Positions 1-12,261 of a DNA stretch of 64,000 nt are shown piece by piece. Made by a program: the position numbers and the translations under genes. The stretch covers positions 1-64,000 of the forward strand of contig JACCGJ010000233.1 in the NCBI GenBank assembly GCA_013407085.1, written 5' to 3'. This DNA is from Atriophallophorus winterbourni. Its lineage: Eukaryota; Platyhelminthes; Trematoda; Plagiorchiida; Microphallidae. The notes under the pieces are model-generated. The model saw only the letters and a program-made list of their open reading frames with translations. It was not told the DNA's origin and did not search any database. Each line of letters begins with the position of its first letter. The stretch's first letter is position 1.

Positions 1-66
1 CTGTGTTGAACTGATTAACCGCAGTTTTTTCAGATGTTCCCTATTCAAAACTTCTTCAGAGCAGTA

Positions 67-70
67 TGTA

Positions 71-103
<33 letters not shown>

Positions 104-114
104 AATATAATATA

Positions 115-146
<32 letters not shown>

Positions 147-147
147 C
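67..147. repeat. (AT)n microsatellite
   Basis: About 80 bp of almost pure AT dinucleotide, interrupted by an AAT-rich bridge at about 102-117. Confidence 0.95.
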
Positions 148-184
148 GAGTGGATGAGGAAGGGGTTTTTTGGTTGCTAGGATT

Positions 185-549
185 GCCATTGGCATGTGGT
201 GAAAAAAAAACCGCCAAGGGGAAGGCTGTTTCGTGCGGATGCGCTCTACTCTGTTTCACGGAAAACACTTGATTGAATGCCTGTTCCATTCGAGTTGTAG
301 GCACATCATTCCAGTTTATCTCGTTCACGAAACTTGATTGAATGCCTGTTCCATTCGAGTTGTAGGCACATCATCCCAGTTTATTTGTGTGTACTCTTCT
401 ATAGAATCCGTAGTTATTTAATTCCAAACATTCCTTATCTTTTAGGATTTTACTTTTTTCCTGCTTGTATGACAGTTAAGCATTTGGTACATGTTACCGG
501 TGTAATGCTGTCACTGATGATGATGATGATGATGATGATGAAGTATTAG
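185..549 (+). mobile_element. RTE-like LINE, 3' end with (GAT)n tail
   Basis: Matches three other copies in the window (13735-13868, 21290-21455, 58655-58945). Shared markers, in order: tgttccattcgag, tgtaggcac, ttttaggattttactttt, catttggtacatgttac, ggtgtaatgctgtc, then a GAT repeat at 506-541. The trinucleotide tail marks the 3' end, so this is a plus-strand, 5'-truncated copy. It carries an internal 65-nt tandem duplication (267-383). The RTE/SR2-like assignment is an inference from the 13.7 kb copy, where this 3' end follows a degraded reverse transcriptase. Confidence 0.7.
267..383 (+). repeat. Tandem duplication inside the RTE-like 3' end
   Basis: The segment starting acttgattgaatgcctgttc occurs at 267 and again at 332 (period 65), 50 of about 52 bases identical. 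Other family copies have it once. Confidence 0.9.
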
Positions 550-1386
550 GCACCTTCAGCGTCACCCTGTATGTTGAATGAACGTGTATGAACTAGCAAA
601 GCCGACCAAACATCGTGTCTACAATCTAAGAATTTCAGTTCCCGTTCGAAAATAGAAGACATGCTTTAGTTGGTTGTATGCATCTATTTTCAACCAGTTC
701 AGGTGGAGCTATTTTTTGTTTAATCACCCTTTTGATGTGCCACACCCATATGTTACTTTGATCAATGTTTATCAAATTTATTACACACATTAATGTGTTT
801 TTTGGTCACCGCCTTTAGTTTTATTATCGATGTCTTGTTAAAGCTTCTTCACGGTTCCCCACCTTTAGTTACGTGATTTAGCTTATACCTGTCCTCTTGT
901 GACCTAACTTGGTCATGTGAGAACAGTGCAACTTCCTCTCTAAAGAAGCAATATTTTCTTTTAGTGTATGCTACTTTTGAAATGTGTATAATCTTTTGGA
1001 ACTTTTTTGAACCGACTGATAATCACAACATCAGTAAACATAATGAAATTGCAGATTTGGTGGTGTTACTTGAATGATTTAGCAAAGTGAATCGATTTTC
1101 TTTGAAGGAATTTCTGTATGAGTACACCTACCTGGAGTTGAAACGTGCCGCTCAATTTTCAAAGTTATTCATGGATCATGCAATAATCGGGTTAGTTAAT
1201 ACCAGTTAGAAAACGAAGGAGCGCTGTCGCTGGTATACTCTACCATATCAACTTTTATCCCAGTTCCATGTCATTTGGATTAATAAATTTTTGTGGCCAG
1301 CATAATCGCTGTTTGTGGTTGTTTGAGAATCCGTTCTACTATTTCCTTATTTTCGAACGAATATGCAATCGTGAATTACGTATGTA
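550..1386. other. No gene seen
   Basis: AT-rich sequence with only short random open frames. I see no protein similarity, RNA gene or clear repeat. Confidence 0.6.
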
Positions 1387-1530
1387 GCGTACAGGCAACA
1401 CCGTGCTAAATTGACTAGGTACCGGGAGTGAACTTATTGCAAGAACATGCTGTGGTTTGAATGTCATTTTCCCCTATAATTGTATATACTGCGCAACCTG
1501 ACAGTAGCTGAACCCACCAGCAGTCCATGA
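1387..1530 (+). repeat. Dispersed SINE-like repeat, diverged copy
   Basis: Shares caccgtgctaaattga with the copies at 3264 and 4347, and then gcaacctgacagta near 1494. The middle is diverged. Confidence 0.5.
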
Positions 1531-2409
1531 TTGCTTTGCATACATTCTCTCATCGGAGATCTATTAGCTTTGCTAGAAAGAATATTGGGATTTGGTATGC
1601 AGCGATCGCGCCAAACATTACCCACTGGGTACACGTTTATAACCTTTGCACCGAAGTTGTTTTTGCCTTATCAGGCCACTAGCCCACGCTGGATCGATGT
1701 ATGGCGCAGGTGGCACGTGCCGGCACGTGAGCCAATATCGTGTCAGATCGATTTTTATTTCGGGGTTTCCATTAGCACGAAACAATACAGGTGATATGAT
1801 TTCACCTACCTGACATGATGTTAAACTACCGCAATTATTTTTATGATAATCGTTGCTACTCATTTCACATTCGAGCATGTTTGGACATACGGGTTAAGCA
1901 CATTTACTCAAATGTGCTACTTCGCTAGTGTTTGAACCACTGTCGTCTTGCTTGATTATCACGCGTGTTATCACCATGCCACCGCTACTATTCACATCAC
2001 ATGTCTTGTATCATTACTGTGTTGCCGTAAAGATGCGCCGACTGTTTTCTACGGACTACGGTTCCAAGATTATCAGAACCAGACTTACCTCCGAAATTAA
2101 CTCTTGAGGGATCTGCTTTTACTGAGAGAAGAATAAAACATAGGCAAAACTGGTGTCTCAAAACCAGTTTGCTTCAATAAAGGCGGAGCTCGTAAGTCTT
2201 GTAAAGCTCTCATTCTTGGGAGAGGTAAAACCCTGATTTAACGTAGGCTGCGGCACGTCTCGATTTATACGCAGCACGTTCAAGTGCCCACCGGTCAAAA
2301 CAAAATGCACGTTTTTGGCTCATTTCGATCTATTGTGGCTTTGATCCGGTACCACACCTGGATTCAAACAGTTATGGCGTTGTCGTTCGTTTACCATACA
2401 GCCACGGGT
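1531..2409. other. No gene seen
   Basis: Overlapping short frames on both strands at 1531-1878 have no recognisable protein similarity. Confidence 0.55.
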
Positions 2410-2512
2410 CGAGGCCTGGGAAACTTGACATTATCTTAGCCCACGTGCAGTCTATGACTGTGCGGCTCTTTGCATGGATCAGGCTTGTTCTTTCTTACAT
2501 ACATATACAGCC
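2410..2512 (+). repeat. Dispersed SINE-like repeat, 3' part
   Basis: Contains cttagcccacgtgcagtct, gcatggatcaggcttg and a terminal acatacatatac run, as in the copies at 3264, 4347 and 7590. It is truncated at the 5' side. Confidence 0.75.
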
Positions 2513-2584
2513 ACGGGTTTTTTCTTCTATATTTCATTCAATCTGTGTTCGTACAATTAATGCAACATTACTCGTAGTCGATAT

Positions 2585-2685
2585 CGAGAGTTTTAACATC
2601 TCTTTTACAAACGTCTTTGTTGCGCAAGTGCGGTCTGTTCAAAGGTTGATTCCCTGATTTGAACTCTTTATAAAGTAACTCTTAA
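2585..2685 (-). mobile_element. LINE 3'-region fragment
   Basis: Matches the minus-strand LINE at 40690-41369 over the segment with tttgcaaacatctttgt and caagtgcggtttgcc (here acaaacgtctttgt and caagtgcggtctg). About 100 bp of the C-terminal reverse-transcriptase ORF, heavily mutated. Confidence 0.65.
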
Positions 2686-3263
2686 AATACAACCGTTTCC
2701 TATAAATAAATTTTTATCGTTCCCTAATGTGGCATCATAATTTGCCAAGCTTGAACCCCTTAAGCACTTATCGAACCACTTTGTATTTGCACGTGCATCC
2801 CTTGGATCGCATCGGACGATGATCTCTGTCGTTTCTAGTCACTTGTTAATCACGGGTTCAATTTTGTCAACAATGTTGTTTGTCACTGCCGGATAGATAT
2901 AAGGAATTTTATCAACATGCATAGGTCTGATTATGTGCCGCTTCCGGCTTGCGTTTTTGTTTACCATTCACAACCCCAACTAGTTCTACCGTGATTCTGA
3001 TTTGTTGTGTGGTGTTGAGGGATTTGCTGATTGCACGGCCTAGCTCTGATTATATGCCATGAAATCGTATCTTCGTATCGGTAATTCCCGAACAATCGCA
3101 TTCAAATTTCCGACAAAGTATCCGCGAAAGCGTATTGTCCCTTTACATCATAGGCTACGCTTTAACTGTTGCATTGTTCTCGCTTTAACCCCTTCCGATT
3201 TGTTGTTTGCTTGATATAGTCGAGGGATGTGGTTGTCTCAACCGAGCCTCTCAGCCTCTCACT
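2686..3263. other. No gene seen
   Basis: No coding similarity or repeat recognised. Confidence 0.5.
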
Positions 3264-3480
3264 CGGATGTACAATCGTACAGTACTTTGTGCTGTGCGGC
3301 TAACACCGTGCTAAATTGATTAACCAGAGGTAGTGAGGTGGAGTCTCACTACCACTCCTGTTCTGTTTTCTTCCTCATATCTGTCTAGGTCTGGGCAACC
3401 TGACAGTATCTTAGCCCACGTGCAGTCTCTAACTGTGCGGCACTTTGCCTGGATCAGGCTTGTGCTTTCATACATAATCA
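3264..3480 (+). repeat. Dispersed SINE-like repeat, near-full copy
   Basis: Runs from cggatgtacaatcgtacagt through accgtgctaaattgatt, a tctcactaccac block and gcaacctgacagtatcttag to ggatcaggcttgtgctttc plus a short catac tail. With 4347-4594 it defines the family (about 215-250 bp). No open frame is conserved between copies. Confidence 0.8.
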
Positions 3481-4346
3481 TACTCAGCCTCTCTAAACTT
3501 TGTTCCGTTTGGTAATTTGTTCGTACTTGTAGGCAGGCAAGTATTGACTCACCGACTAATGATGCGAGTATTGGCTTTTTATTATTATTATTCGTTGTAC
3601 TGCTCCGGCGTTTGGGTCTAGCGCTTAATTCCAGATTCATTTGCGCAGAGCTGAACACGTGATGTGATTTCACCCATTGAGCAGGGTGCTAAGTCGTCTC
3701 AGTTTTTTCCAACAACGTTTGGTATCCATTTTTATCCTGGGTATGTTTGAGAATTAGCCTTGCGCACATTTTTCCGAAATGCGCAACAGCGGACCCACAG
3801 ATTGAAAGGTGCATCTCACCTTTCACCCAGTCCCATAGGATTATTTAACCTTTGCACTTAGATGTTAATTTACGCGAACTATGGGTTCTTGAATTGCCTT
3901 TGCTTTATTGGCAACTCTTTTAAATTTTTTGGGAATACGGTGAGCCCATTTATCCCAATAAACTAAGCCTGAGGCCAGGTTTCCCATTTAACGCTCTACC
4001 AGTTTATGCGGTATTTGAGTGAGTAAGTTATGGAGAGATCTTACTTGCTCTGATATATCACTGAGCACCCCCTCCCTTCACCTCGCGAAATTTTGTTTTA
4101 AACACTTATGTCGCGCTTTTCGGATGGAAGCTTCTCGCTGCGACACTTGATCTACTTTTTATTTCGGATTCACATCTCCAATTAATTTGCGTGCGATTAC
4201 ACCGCGTTTCGGATAGTCAAATGTATTGCTACTTGCCAATCGGAGTGCACTGTGATGTTTACTACCACAGAAACATTTTGTGGTGCATTGAGTTGGTTTG
4301 TTTGTGCTCCGTTCGAGCTTCTTTGCCATGCCAGTAAATTTCTGCA
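3481..4346. other. No gene seen
   Basis: No coding similarity recognised. The open frame crossing 3320-3673 on the minus strand is mainly the repeat. Confidence 0.5.
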
Positions 4347-4594
4347 CGGATGTGCAATCGTACAGTATTTCTGTGCTGTGCGGCTAACATCGTGCTAAAT
4401 TGATTGGCCAATGGTAGTGAGCTGCATGTTGAAACACGCTGGAGTCTCACTACCATTTCTATTCCCCCCCTCATATCTGTATAGGCCTGGCCAACCTGAC
4501 AGTATCTTAGCCCAAGTGCGTCTCTGACTGTGCGGCACTTTGCCTGGATCAGGCTTGTGCTTTCATACATACATACATACATACATACATACAC
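4347..4594 (+). repeat. Dispersed SINE-like repeat, full copy with (CATA)n tail
   Basis: Best copy of the family: cggatgtgcaatcgtacagt at the 5' end, then ccaacctgacagtatcttag, ggatcaggcttgtgctttc and a (CATA)n run at about 4565-4594. The simple-repeat tail gives the orientation (plus). Confidence 0.82.
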
Positions 4595-5089
4595 AGTAAA
4601 TTTCCAATATCTAAAGGTGATATTATTGATTTTTTTCCTTACAGCATTGTACATACGACAATGGTAGTTACTCGAAAAATCTTTCCCTCATCACTTCCGA
4701 TTTGGCTTCCATTTTCATACTTGACAATTCGCCTGGTGCCTACCGATCTTACCCCGGTAAGTGGTGTTCAATTTCACCGATCTGTTATTTTCATTTTTCT
4801 ACCTCGTTACTGTATCTTCACAACGAATTTGACAGTTTAGGTGATAAGCAAATAGCTCTACATCGCACGAAGTGCAAGCTAGATTGATGTACATTCTAGG
4901 AGGCAACGCTGATTCAAGTTTCTGATAAGCAAATCTACGTGGTGCACCATATACGAAACCAGTTGCATATGCGGTGTGAATCCACGCTACAAAATAAGTA
5001 GCGTGTAACAGTTAGATAATTTCGTTTTTGCAGTGCCTCGCGCGAAAGATGAACGCTAAAATAAGAACCAAGATCGATTGCACGTTTCA
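4595..5089. other. No gene seen
   Basis: Short open frames without similarity. Confidence 0.5.
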
Positions 5090-6610
5090 AACAGCAGTTT
5101 AATCAGCACCCTCCTTCAGACACCACCGACATCCCCAATCTCCTTTGCAACGGTCAGTGTCGCTAGCCCCGCCTAGTGTCGAATAAATACACTGAGAGAT
5201 CCAATCACTAAAGCGACACAAGGCGCATAACCCCAACGATCTCTACCCTGTATTTTTAGGGTAAGAAGCGAGGCAGTCGTAACATAATTGTACGAGCTGT
5301 TTTCAAAGGTTTGGATGGATGAGAGGGTTGCTGCCTCCTGTGGTGAATCCCTGATAATACCAGTCCAAAAAAGTAGTACGGAGCGAATGTTGCAACTATC
5401 CGGAATTGCGCTTATTCCGGTGGTAGCTAAGATATTGGTTGCCATCCTTTTTCTCAGATCTACCACGATTAGAGATGACACCTTGCGAGAAGCAAGCTGG
5501 TTTCGACCACGGCGCGGGTGGGTAGACCAGATCTTCGTTCTGCGTCAGTTACTAAGACCACCGACATGTATCAGCGACCAACCTTAGTGACATTTCTGGA
5601 TATTAAAGCCGATTTTGACTCGGTTGACAGATCCATCTTATGGAACTGCTTACTTCACAATGAAATCCAATCGAAGTACGTCGCTATCCTAAAGGACTTA
5701 TAAGCTCACTCGATAGGGAGGGTATGGGTGTACGACAACTACAACACTACTACGGGTGTAAGACAAGGCTGTCTAATCTCCCCGTTCTTGTTCAACTTTG
5801 CCATCTAGGACGTTCTCCGGTGTGCTTTTAGCAGTTTTGAGCTCCTTCCAGGTGGGCGTTTCATTAACCTGGATTATGCTGATGATATTGTTTTACTGGG
5901 CGAAGACCCAACATTTATACAACAGGCATTGGATATGAGGGCAATGGATGCATCTAAGTATGGGCTATTCTTTTCACCGAGCAAGTTTAAAGTGCTCGTC
6001 CAGGATTGGTCAGGTGAGATGCCAAATTTGCTGTAAATGATCTGGTTCTCGATCATGATGAGCGGTTCAACTACCTGGGAAGTATGGTGGTTGCTGTGGG
6101 TCTGATAGAGAAGGAAATCACGTCCAGAATAATAAGACCAGACTGGCATTCACCATACTTATGAGCCTCTGGAAGAGACGTAATTTGAGCTTGGGTCTGA
6201 AAGGAAGGATATATCCCACCTCGGTAAGGACAGTATTGGCTTACGGGAGGGAATGTTGGACAGTTCGCGCCGAAGACGTTAGGAGGCTGGCGGTCTTCGA
6301 CAAACGTTGTTTGCGAAGGATGGCTCACTTTGGGTGACAACACCACATTTGCAACTCTGCCGTCAGATGCCGCGTCTTAGGAATCAACGACACTTGCCTT
6401 CAGACAGCCATTAACCGACATCGTCTCCGCTGGTTGGGGCGCGTCCTACGTATGAAACCTAAATGGTTACCACCGAGCGCTCTATACGTCAGCTGGTGCA
6501 AAATGGAAAAAAGTGGCTAGTGGTCAGCCGCTAACTTGGAAGAGTTGCTGAAAATTCTCACTTAAGCTTTAACGAAGGTTGGACGAGTACTTTCGTCCTT
6601 ATTACTGTAT
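5090..6610 (+). mobile_element. RTE-like LINE, reverse-transcriptase region (decayed)
   Basis: Reading across frames gives RT blocks in order: YELFSKVWMDERV...ESLIIPVQK, FRPRRGWVDQIFVLRQLL (RT motif 2a type), PTLVTFLDIKADFDSVDR (block A, 5580-5633), GVRQGCLISPFLFNF (block B, near 5760), LDYADDIVLLG (catalytic YADD, 5869-5901), then YGRECWTVR and HRLRWLGRVLRM near 6415. At least five stops or frameshifts break it. The pattern matches RTE/SR2-type non-LTR elements of trematodes. EN domain and 3' tail are missing. Confidence 0.85.
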
Positions 6611-6929
6611 CATAAGGATACAACCGTTAGGTATCGCAACGGATTGTTTTTAGACAACTTTATCGATTGTTCGGTGTTTATATAAGATAAACGTAAGATA
6701 CAAAGCGCACCAAAAGGCACACAACTAAACAAAACTTCCCATGGCTTACACAAATACAGCCAACTGCGTCGTTTGATTTAAATTTATCCTGTCTATCGTG
6801 GTGGACTCAGTGCGTAACGTGAGCTGTGTGCTTCTTAAGCAACTTAGGGTGGGTATAGGAAATGTAATTTAAAGCTGAATTCAATTTGTAGTGACAAGGG
6901 TGTGACATTATGCAGTGCTTTTTTACTGC
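6611..6929. other. No gene seen
   Basis: AT-rich, no similarity found. Confidence 0.5.
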
Positions 6930-7075
6930 GTATTTAAATCCGTGATAAATTGTATTGCCGCCAGTACTGAGCTGTATGTGAAAACAGTGGAATCTCGCTG
7001 TCATTCTCTATTTCTTGTATCTGTCTAGCCCTAGACAATATGACAGTATCCGATGCACATTCTCGGGCTGTATCT
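6930..7075 (+). repeat. Dispersed SINE-like repeat, central part, diverged
   Basis: Shares ccgtgataaattg, gtactgagctgtatg, cttgtatctgtctag and atatgacagtatc with the 4347 copy. Confidence 0.6.
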
Positions 7076-7589
7076 CACTCCCATTATCACGAGATTGTTA
7101 GCATCGTTATGCCTTCGAATTCATATTCTGGCGGCCGACACATTGCTCCAGTGGCAATAATTGGTGAAAATCTCCGAAAGTGAATTGCTAACCATTATCA
7201 GGCCCAACTGTTTCTGATAATTCATGTTGGTTGAACAATCGGCGCAGTGCACCGACCGTGCTGCTGGATGTTGCCTTTTGGCCGAAGAGCTCTGTCAAAA
7301 CGGCATGGACAATAAACCAATCAGAATTGTGAACCAAGCCTCAAAGTGTGGGGTTTCTCAAAAGGATTTTTAAGTGTAAAGCATTTGGTGACTCACACCG
7401 AGGTTGTAATGAATAAAAATCAGTTTTTGTGGAAAATAATCGTAGTTCCCCTGCGGCCACGCCTGCAGTTCATTCGACCTCAGAGTAGCCGGCGTGGTTC
7501 CGTTTTCCCCGGAAGATTTGTTGACGTTGAGTTTGCGTAAATGCTCATTTAAATCTCTATAAGGTCGGCGCTTTGCGGCTGACATGCAC

Positions 7590-7676
7590 ATAGTATCTTA
7601 GCCCACGTGCAGTCTCTGACTGTACGGCACTTGGCCTGGATCAGGCTTGTGCTTTCATACCATACCATACATAGTT
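7590..7676 (+). repeat. Dispersed SINE-like repeat, 3' part
   Basis: agtatcttagcccacgtgca, then ctggatcaggcttgtgcttt and an ataccataccatac tail. Only a few differences from the 3264 copy. Confidence 0.82.
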
Positions 7677-10279
7677 TAAAACAGAAGTTGCCAGTTACGC
7701 TACGGAACATGAGTCAAAAGTGTGTTGCGTTGTGAGTATTTTTTGTTGCTGTTGGAGTCATTTGCCGATTTTTATGACTAGGATTCGTCGATGTATTTAC
7801 ATCGCCAGCAATGAACATAGGTTTGATGCCAAACTCACGCACCTCATATTTTTGGCACAGCCAACACCTTTCATCTTTTGAGATTTACCGAATTCGTATG
7901 TTCACGTGATTTCGTTTTGACACCGTTTAATTGCATGTGACCCGAGTAATATGGCTACAGCCGGAGCGACATGTACCTTATCACATTACTGTCTTATTAT
8001 AACACTGGGATCCGAATTGTTACAATGGGCGGTCTCTTGTAAGCATAATGATCGCTTGATTGATCTTGCATGTAGTTCAGTGGTGTAACAAGAGAAGTTA
8101 TGGTGTATAGCCTTGAAAGAAGCGTAGATGCAGCCGTGCTACCACGATATCAGCGCTTAGTGCTCGTTACTTCACACATGTTATCCAGCTTAGAAGGTTT
8201 TGCGTTTTATTGATTGTACGGGAATCGAGAATCGTTTTTCATTATCAATCGGATACTGTTGTAGTTGATGCACCTCATTAGCAAGTGACATGACAAGTTA
8301 TTATGAAATCACCCGCCCGGAACCAGTCACAGTGCTGCATATTCATAGACTTCATGTGAGCTGAGATACTCTCATGTTTTTAAGGCCTATACTTCAATAA
8401 ATAACACGTCATAACTTTCACACCACGCTTAGGCTTAACATGGCCCGCTTCGGTTGCCTTAATATAATCATCATAGAATTACGGTGTTTTCTCATGGATG
8501 TTACTGAGCTTAGCACGATCTAATAAAACGGTTTGATAGTGGAATGAATGAATGATAATGTCTGAACTTCCCGGGCAGCCTGTCTGATATGCACGCCAGT
8601 GCAATCTCTATACTTGAATCCATAAACATAATTTGCAGGGCTGTCTAAACGAAGAGTTATTCTCTTATATGTTACCCGTATTAAAGGCGCGTTTAAAATT
8701 CTACTTATTGCTCCAAATGCCCGTCTACATACAGTATATATACAATAACTTGCCAGCTTTTCTCTGTTTTAGGTGCTATGTCTTTTACCCAGTTTAATTA
8801 ACCCTTTTGCAAAACTCATGATAGTCGGTCTATGAGTCGTCGACTGGCTTATCGATGAGCACGTTTAGCTTCTAAATGTCATTGCTCAGTTTTCTTAAAT
8901 GTGGACGACGCTATACTACTTATTAATCAAAATCTGTCTTTAAACAAAAACGAGGCTATGATTCTGAATACCTGTCTAGGATACACCTAGGTGAAGCTCA
9001 GGACGACTCAGTGCGCTGGCCGCAGTGTAGTCTTTGTCATTGTAGATGTATTGTGACGTAGCATTAAGCCTTGTATTTAACCACTGCACGCAGATGTAGT
9101 TGAAATTACTAAGGTTTGAATACGCGATTTACAAAATAAACGGCTCTGAAATCTGCACAATATGGCTGCGACGGTAATTATTCTTTAAGTTTAGAATTCT
9201 GCTCATCCTTTAATAAACTTTTCATATCTATTTAGTTTTATGCACATGTGAACCATTGTCATTTGACCTTGACCGATTTCACACTGTGCTAATTAAATAG
9301 CCCAATTGATGTTGTATTTGTCTACACGGCTTCACACATCCAGGATTTTGATACGCTGTTTAGTGATAGAGAGATGGTGGGTGAGGTGCTACTTAATCGT
9401 GTTCCCTCTTCTGAAAATCCCCTTCTGATCACGCCTCCGTATCAGAAGCAGAACTTTACCCAAAACCTGCCCTAACCGATTGCTTTCAAAATTTTGTCAT
9501 GCATTATGATAAGTTACGAATGCCGTAGCTTTCAGTTCGTTTTATTTTCTATCATTTTAGTTCATCTCTTATATGATCGTTCTATTCCTCATTTATCCAC
9601 CAATTCCTAGACAACGCCATTCCAATCCGATCCTGGTTTTCCGATGCACACGACACGGCGCTGCTCTGTCTGCTTCCGGTGCTAGACGCTCTACGGTTTG
9701 TTAGTGACGTACGTTCCGTGTTGAGCCGAAACTTGCATCGTCCGCAAAGTGCCCTTCCCGGTTGAAAACGGTGCACCTCGATAATGGACACCATCAGATT
9801 TATTCAGTCCGTTTCTGTCGCGAGTGCGTTTTCTTTAGGACACATGACCGTTTTCTTTGTATGTGTCGAACGCTGCAGGTCGGTTGTACATACACATACA
9901 GACAAACCATCATCAAAGATGCATACATCCGTTCATCTACGTCCATACTCAGACTATGCAATTTGAACAAGAATGTCTTGTTATTTTTTCTTGTTCCTGC
10001 GGAACACGGGCTTTGTATCTCGGGCTTGGTCTGCAATCATATGATATATAGTCCTCTTGGTTCCATACTCAGCTCTGTGAAACTGTACTTCGTCGGTACG
10101 ACATAAATTCAAAGAGTTATTACTGTTTTCTGACGATTTTACCGTTGGCACATTATTGAGGTGTCTAACCAATCTTGCACGCCTATCTTATGGAGCATAA
10201 GAAATTGTATCCTAGTGCCGCTATCCTTAGTTGTTTTTCTAGGCCTAAACAATCTTATAGTGCATCAGCCGTCTTTTAC
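7677..10279. other. No gene seen
   Basis: 2.6 kb without recognisable coding sequence. The several overlapping open frames at 9582-10172 on both strands have no similarity or consistent splice sites. Confidence 0.5.
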
Positions 10280-10365
10280 TTTGCGACATTTTGCCTGGCA
10301 CATGAAATCGTCATGTGCTCGTGATATACATCCATGGTTGACATCGACCGACGCGATTGCAAGAC
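10280..10365 (+). mobile_element. LINE 3' UTR fragment
   Basis: Matches the tail of the LINE at 40690-41369: gtgatatacatccatggt, then tgacatcgaccgacg. It is orphaned from any coding region. Confidence 0.6.
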
Positions 10366-10859
10366 ATACGACAGCTCGGCAACAATACGTTTTTCAGCGG
10401 ATTTGTTTACCAAGTCTATTTATTTTAAAAAAATTATTGGCGGTTCTGCTTTCACTGTGATGTATCACAACGAAATCCGCAAGGAAACTCGTGCTTTTGC
10501 GATCATCACATTTAACCCTTCGAAAGTGATTGGTCCATTAACATCTTTTACCTTCCAGGAATCTGGTTGTTATCAATTGTTCTAGGTGTAACGTCGAATG
10601 TCATTGCGGCGCCCGTTTGCATGACGTGTCCATGTTGTTCGGGTGGCAGAAATGCAGTGAGTACCGAGTAGTTATTTTCGACGTTTATCCAAAAATTGCT
10701 TATAGTTCTGGTTAGCTCTTTCTAGTCATAAGTGGCGCGGCAATTGAACTTGTAATTTTTCAGGCAAAATAATGCTGAAATAACTGTACATAGCCAGGCA
10801 TACAAGTACATCATTGTCTATCACTGTTTCAAAGCTCACCGAACCTGATCTCACTGTAT

Positions 10860-10897
10860 CCACCTGATGACGGCAAACAGCCAGAAACGAGTAGTGG
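10860..10897 (+). ncRNA. Hammerhead-ribozyme-like motif (type I layout)
   Basis: Core box CTGATGA (10864-10870) and GAAA (10884-10887) flank a stem II with GGC/GCC and an AAACA loop. Stem III is a two-pair ACGAGT hairpin, the position-17 base is A, and stem I pairs CCAC (10860-10863) with GTGG (10894-10897). The minimal short-stem layout resembles hammerheads described in Penelope-like elements. The base next to the core in stem II is a C/A mismatch, so activity may be lost. Confidence 0.5.
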
Positions 10898-12261
10898 TGT
10901 GTCAGGGAGGGAGATGTGAGCACTACAATACATTGGATCTAATTCTGTTTTTTCCGCCATTTCTAAGGTCGTTACATTGTGGATCCAACTCTGATTATGA
11001 CCGCACGTGCTAGCTCATTTTTTACCCATTCGGATTTGAAAACAGCATTTGCGGACGCAATCAATAATTGAACCGTATGCGGTGTGCATTATCTAAGAAC
11101 TGATAAGTCTAGCATTTCCTCATAGTCTTAGACTTCATCTGGGCTGTCTGTCGAGACGCAAGTGGTGTGGACATTCCCAAAACCACCTCAGTATTTTTAA
11201 GTTGAATTCAGAACCTACGAGGAGTATATGAATCTTGAAAGGCGGCCTGGAAACATACAATCTGTCCAGTGACAGTTGCAACTCATCAAGTATGCCTATT
11301 GGCAACCCCATGTTCAAATACCATTCTCAATTTGTGCTGAACCAAATTTTTTGCAAAGTCGAGGATTAATTCTAATTTACAACTTAAATTTGTGGGACTT
11401 GGCTCAATCCCTACATATTATCTTCTGAAAATATTATCTGACAATTCCTAAAAAATGAACCATTTTCGCGTTTATATGCAGCGTATGTATTTTTCACGAA
11501 CCGCCATTTTTGTCTATCAACAATGCCCTTCACCGATATCTGATTAGCCAGTTCAGTCCAAAGAAAACCGTTACTTTGAGCTAACACCTCATCACATTCG
11601 ATTTTCGTGAATCAATCACATACTAGTCGTTCCCTTAATTAGGTTTTTATTAGAATGCACTCCATGTCATTCGTTCCAATCAATAACGCGGTCCGTACAA
11701 AGGTGAACTGTCATCACTGGCGACTTGATTCGAGTATCAAAATATCGCTTACCTCGTTACGTCGTTCACATGTGTTTTTAGAGTGTTGATGAACTGTCTT
11801 TGAAATGTTGACTTTCACTAACGAGACATGCATGAGAAGTGGCGAAATGTAAGCTTATGACATTCCTCTGAAGACGTTCATGTGATATTCAGCGCGATAA
11901 ATATTTTGTCGAAACCTTCTAGTTCCAATGGATTGAATTGGAGTTTGTAGAGTGTCTCTTGACGGCCACCCACGCTATTCTGATGCATATTTATTTTTTC
12001 CATAGCCCCTCTTGTCACTGATCACAATATCCTGAAGGTCAGAAACCACTGCTGCCATGGAATTAGTGTATCATTCAAATCATCCCATGACCCTAAGCCT
12101 CAGCGTAGTGATGCAAACTAAATTTCGTCATTTCGATCATCCATCGTAGCGCGTTGTTCTTGAGTGTACCTAACCTTAAATCCTCACCGTTGTTGTTGAC
12201 CTCCTTCATCAAAGTTGATAATGAATGCATGATGATTTCATGCGCCACAGCACCACAAGGG
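10898..12261. other. No gene seen
   Basis: No coding similarity or clear repeat recognised. Confidence 0.5.

Noticed and set aside
506..541. CTGATGA match in the GAT repeat as a hammerhead core
   Set aside because: It comes from the trinucleotide tail. No GAAA box or pairing stems follow. The same applies at 21417 and 58655.
3466..3490. Minus-strand GAGAG|GCTGAGTATG as the last AK7 exon
   Set aside because: It gives AEYDYV, not AEYLL, and lies in a repeat. The site at 12970-12999 has a better acceptor, a matching peptide and a poly(A) signal.
3320..3673. 117-codon minus-strand frame, and the 130-codon frame at 4262-4654
   Set aside because: Both are read through the SINE-like repeat and share sequence only because of it.
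9582..10172. Cluster of overlapping open frames on both strands
   Set aside because: Six mutually overlapping short frames without similarity or splice evidence; treated as chance.
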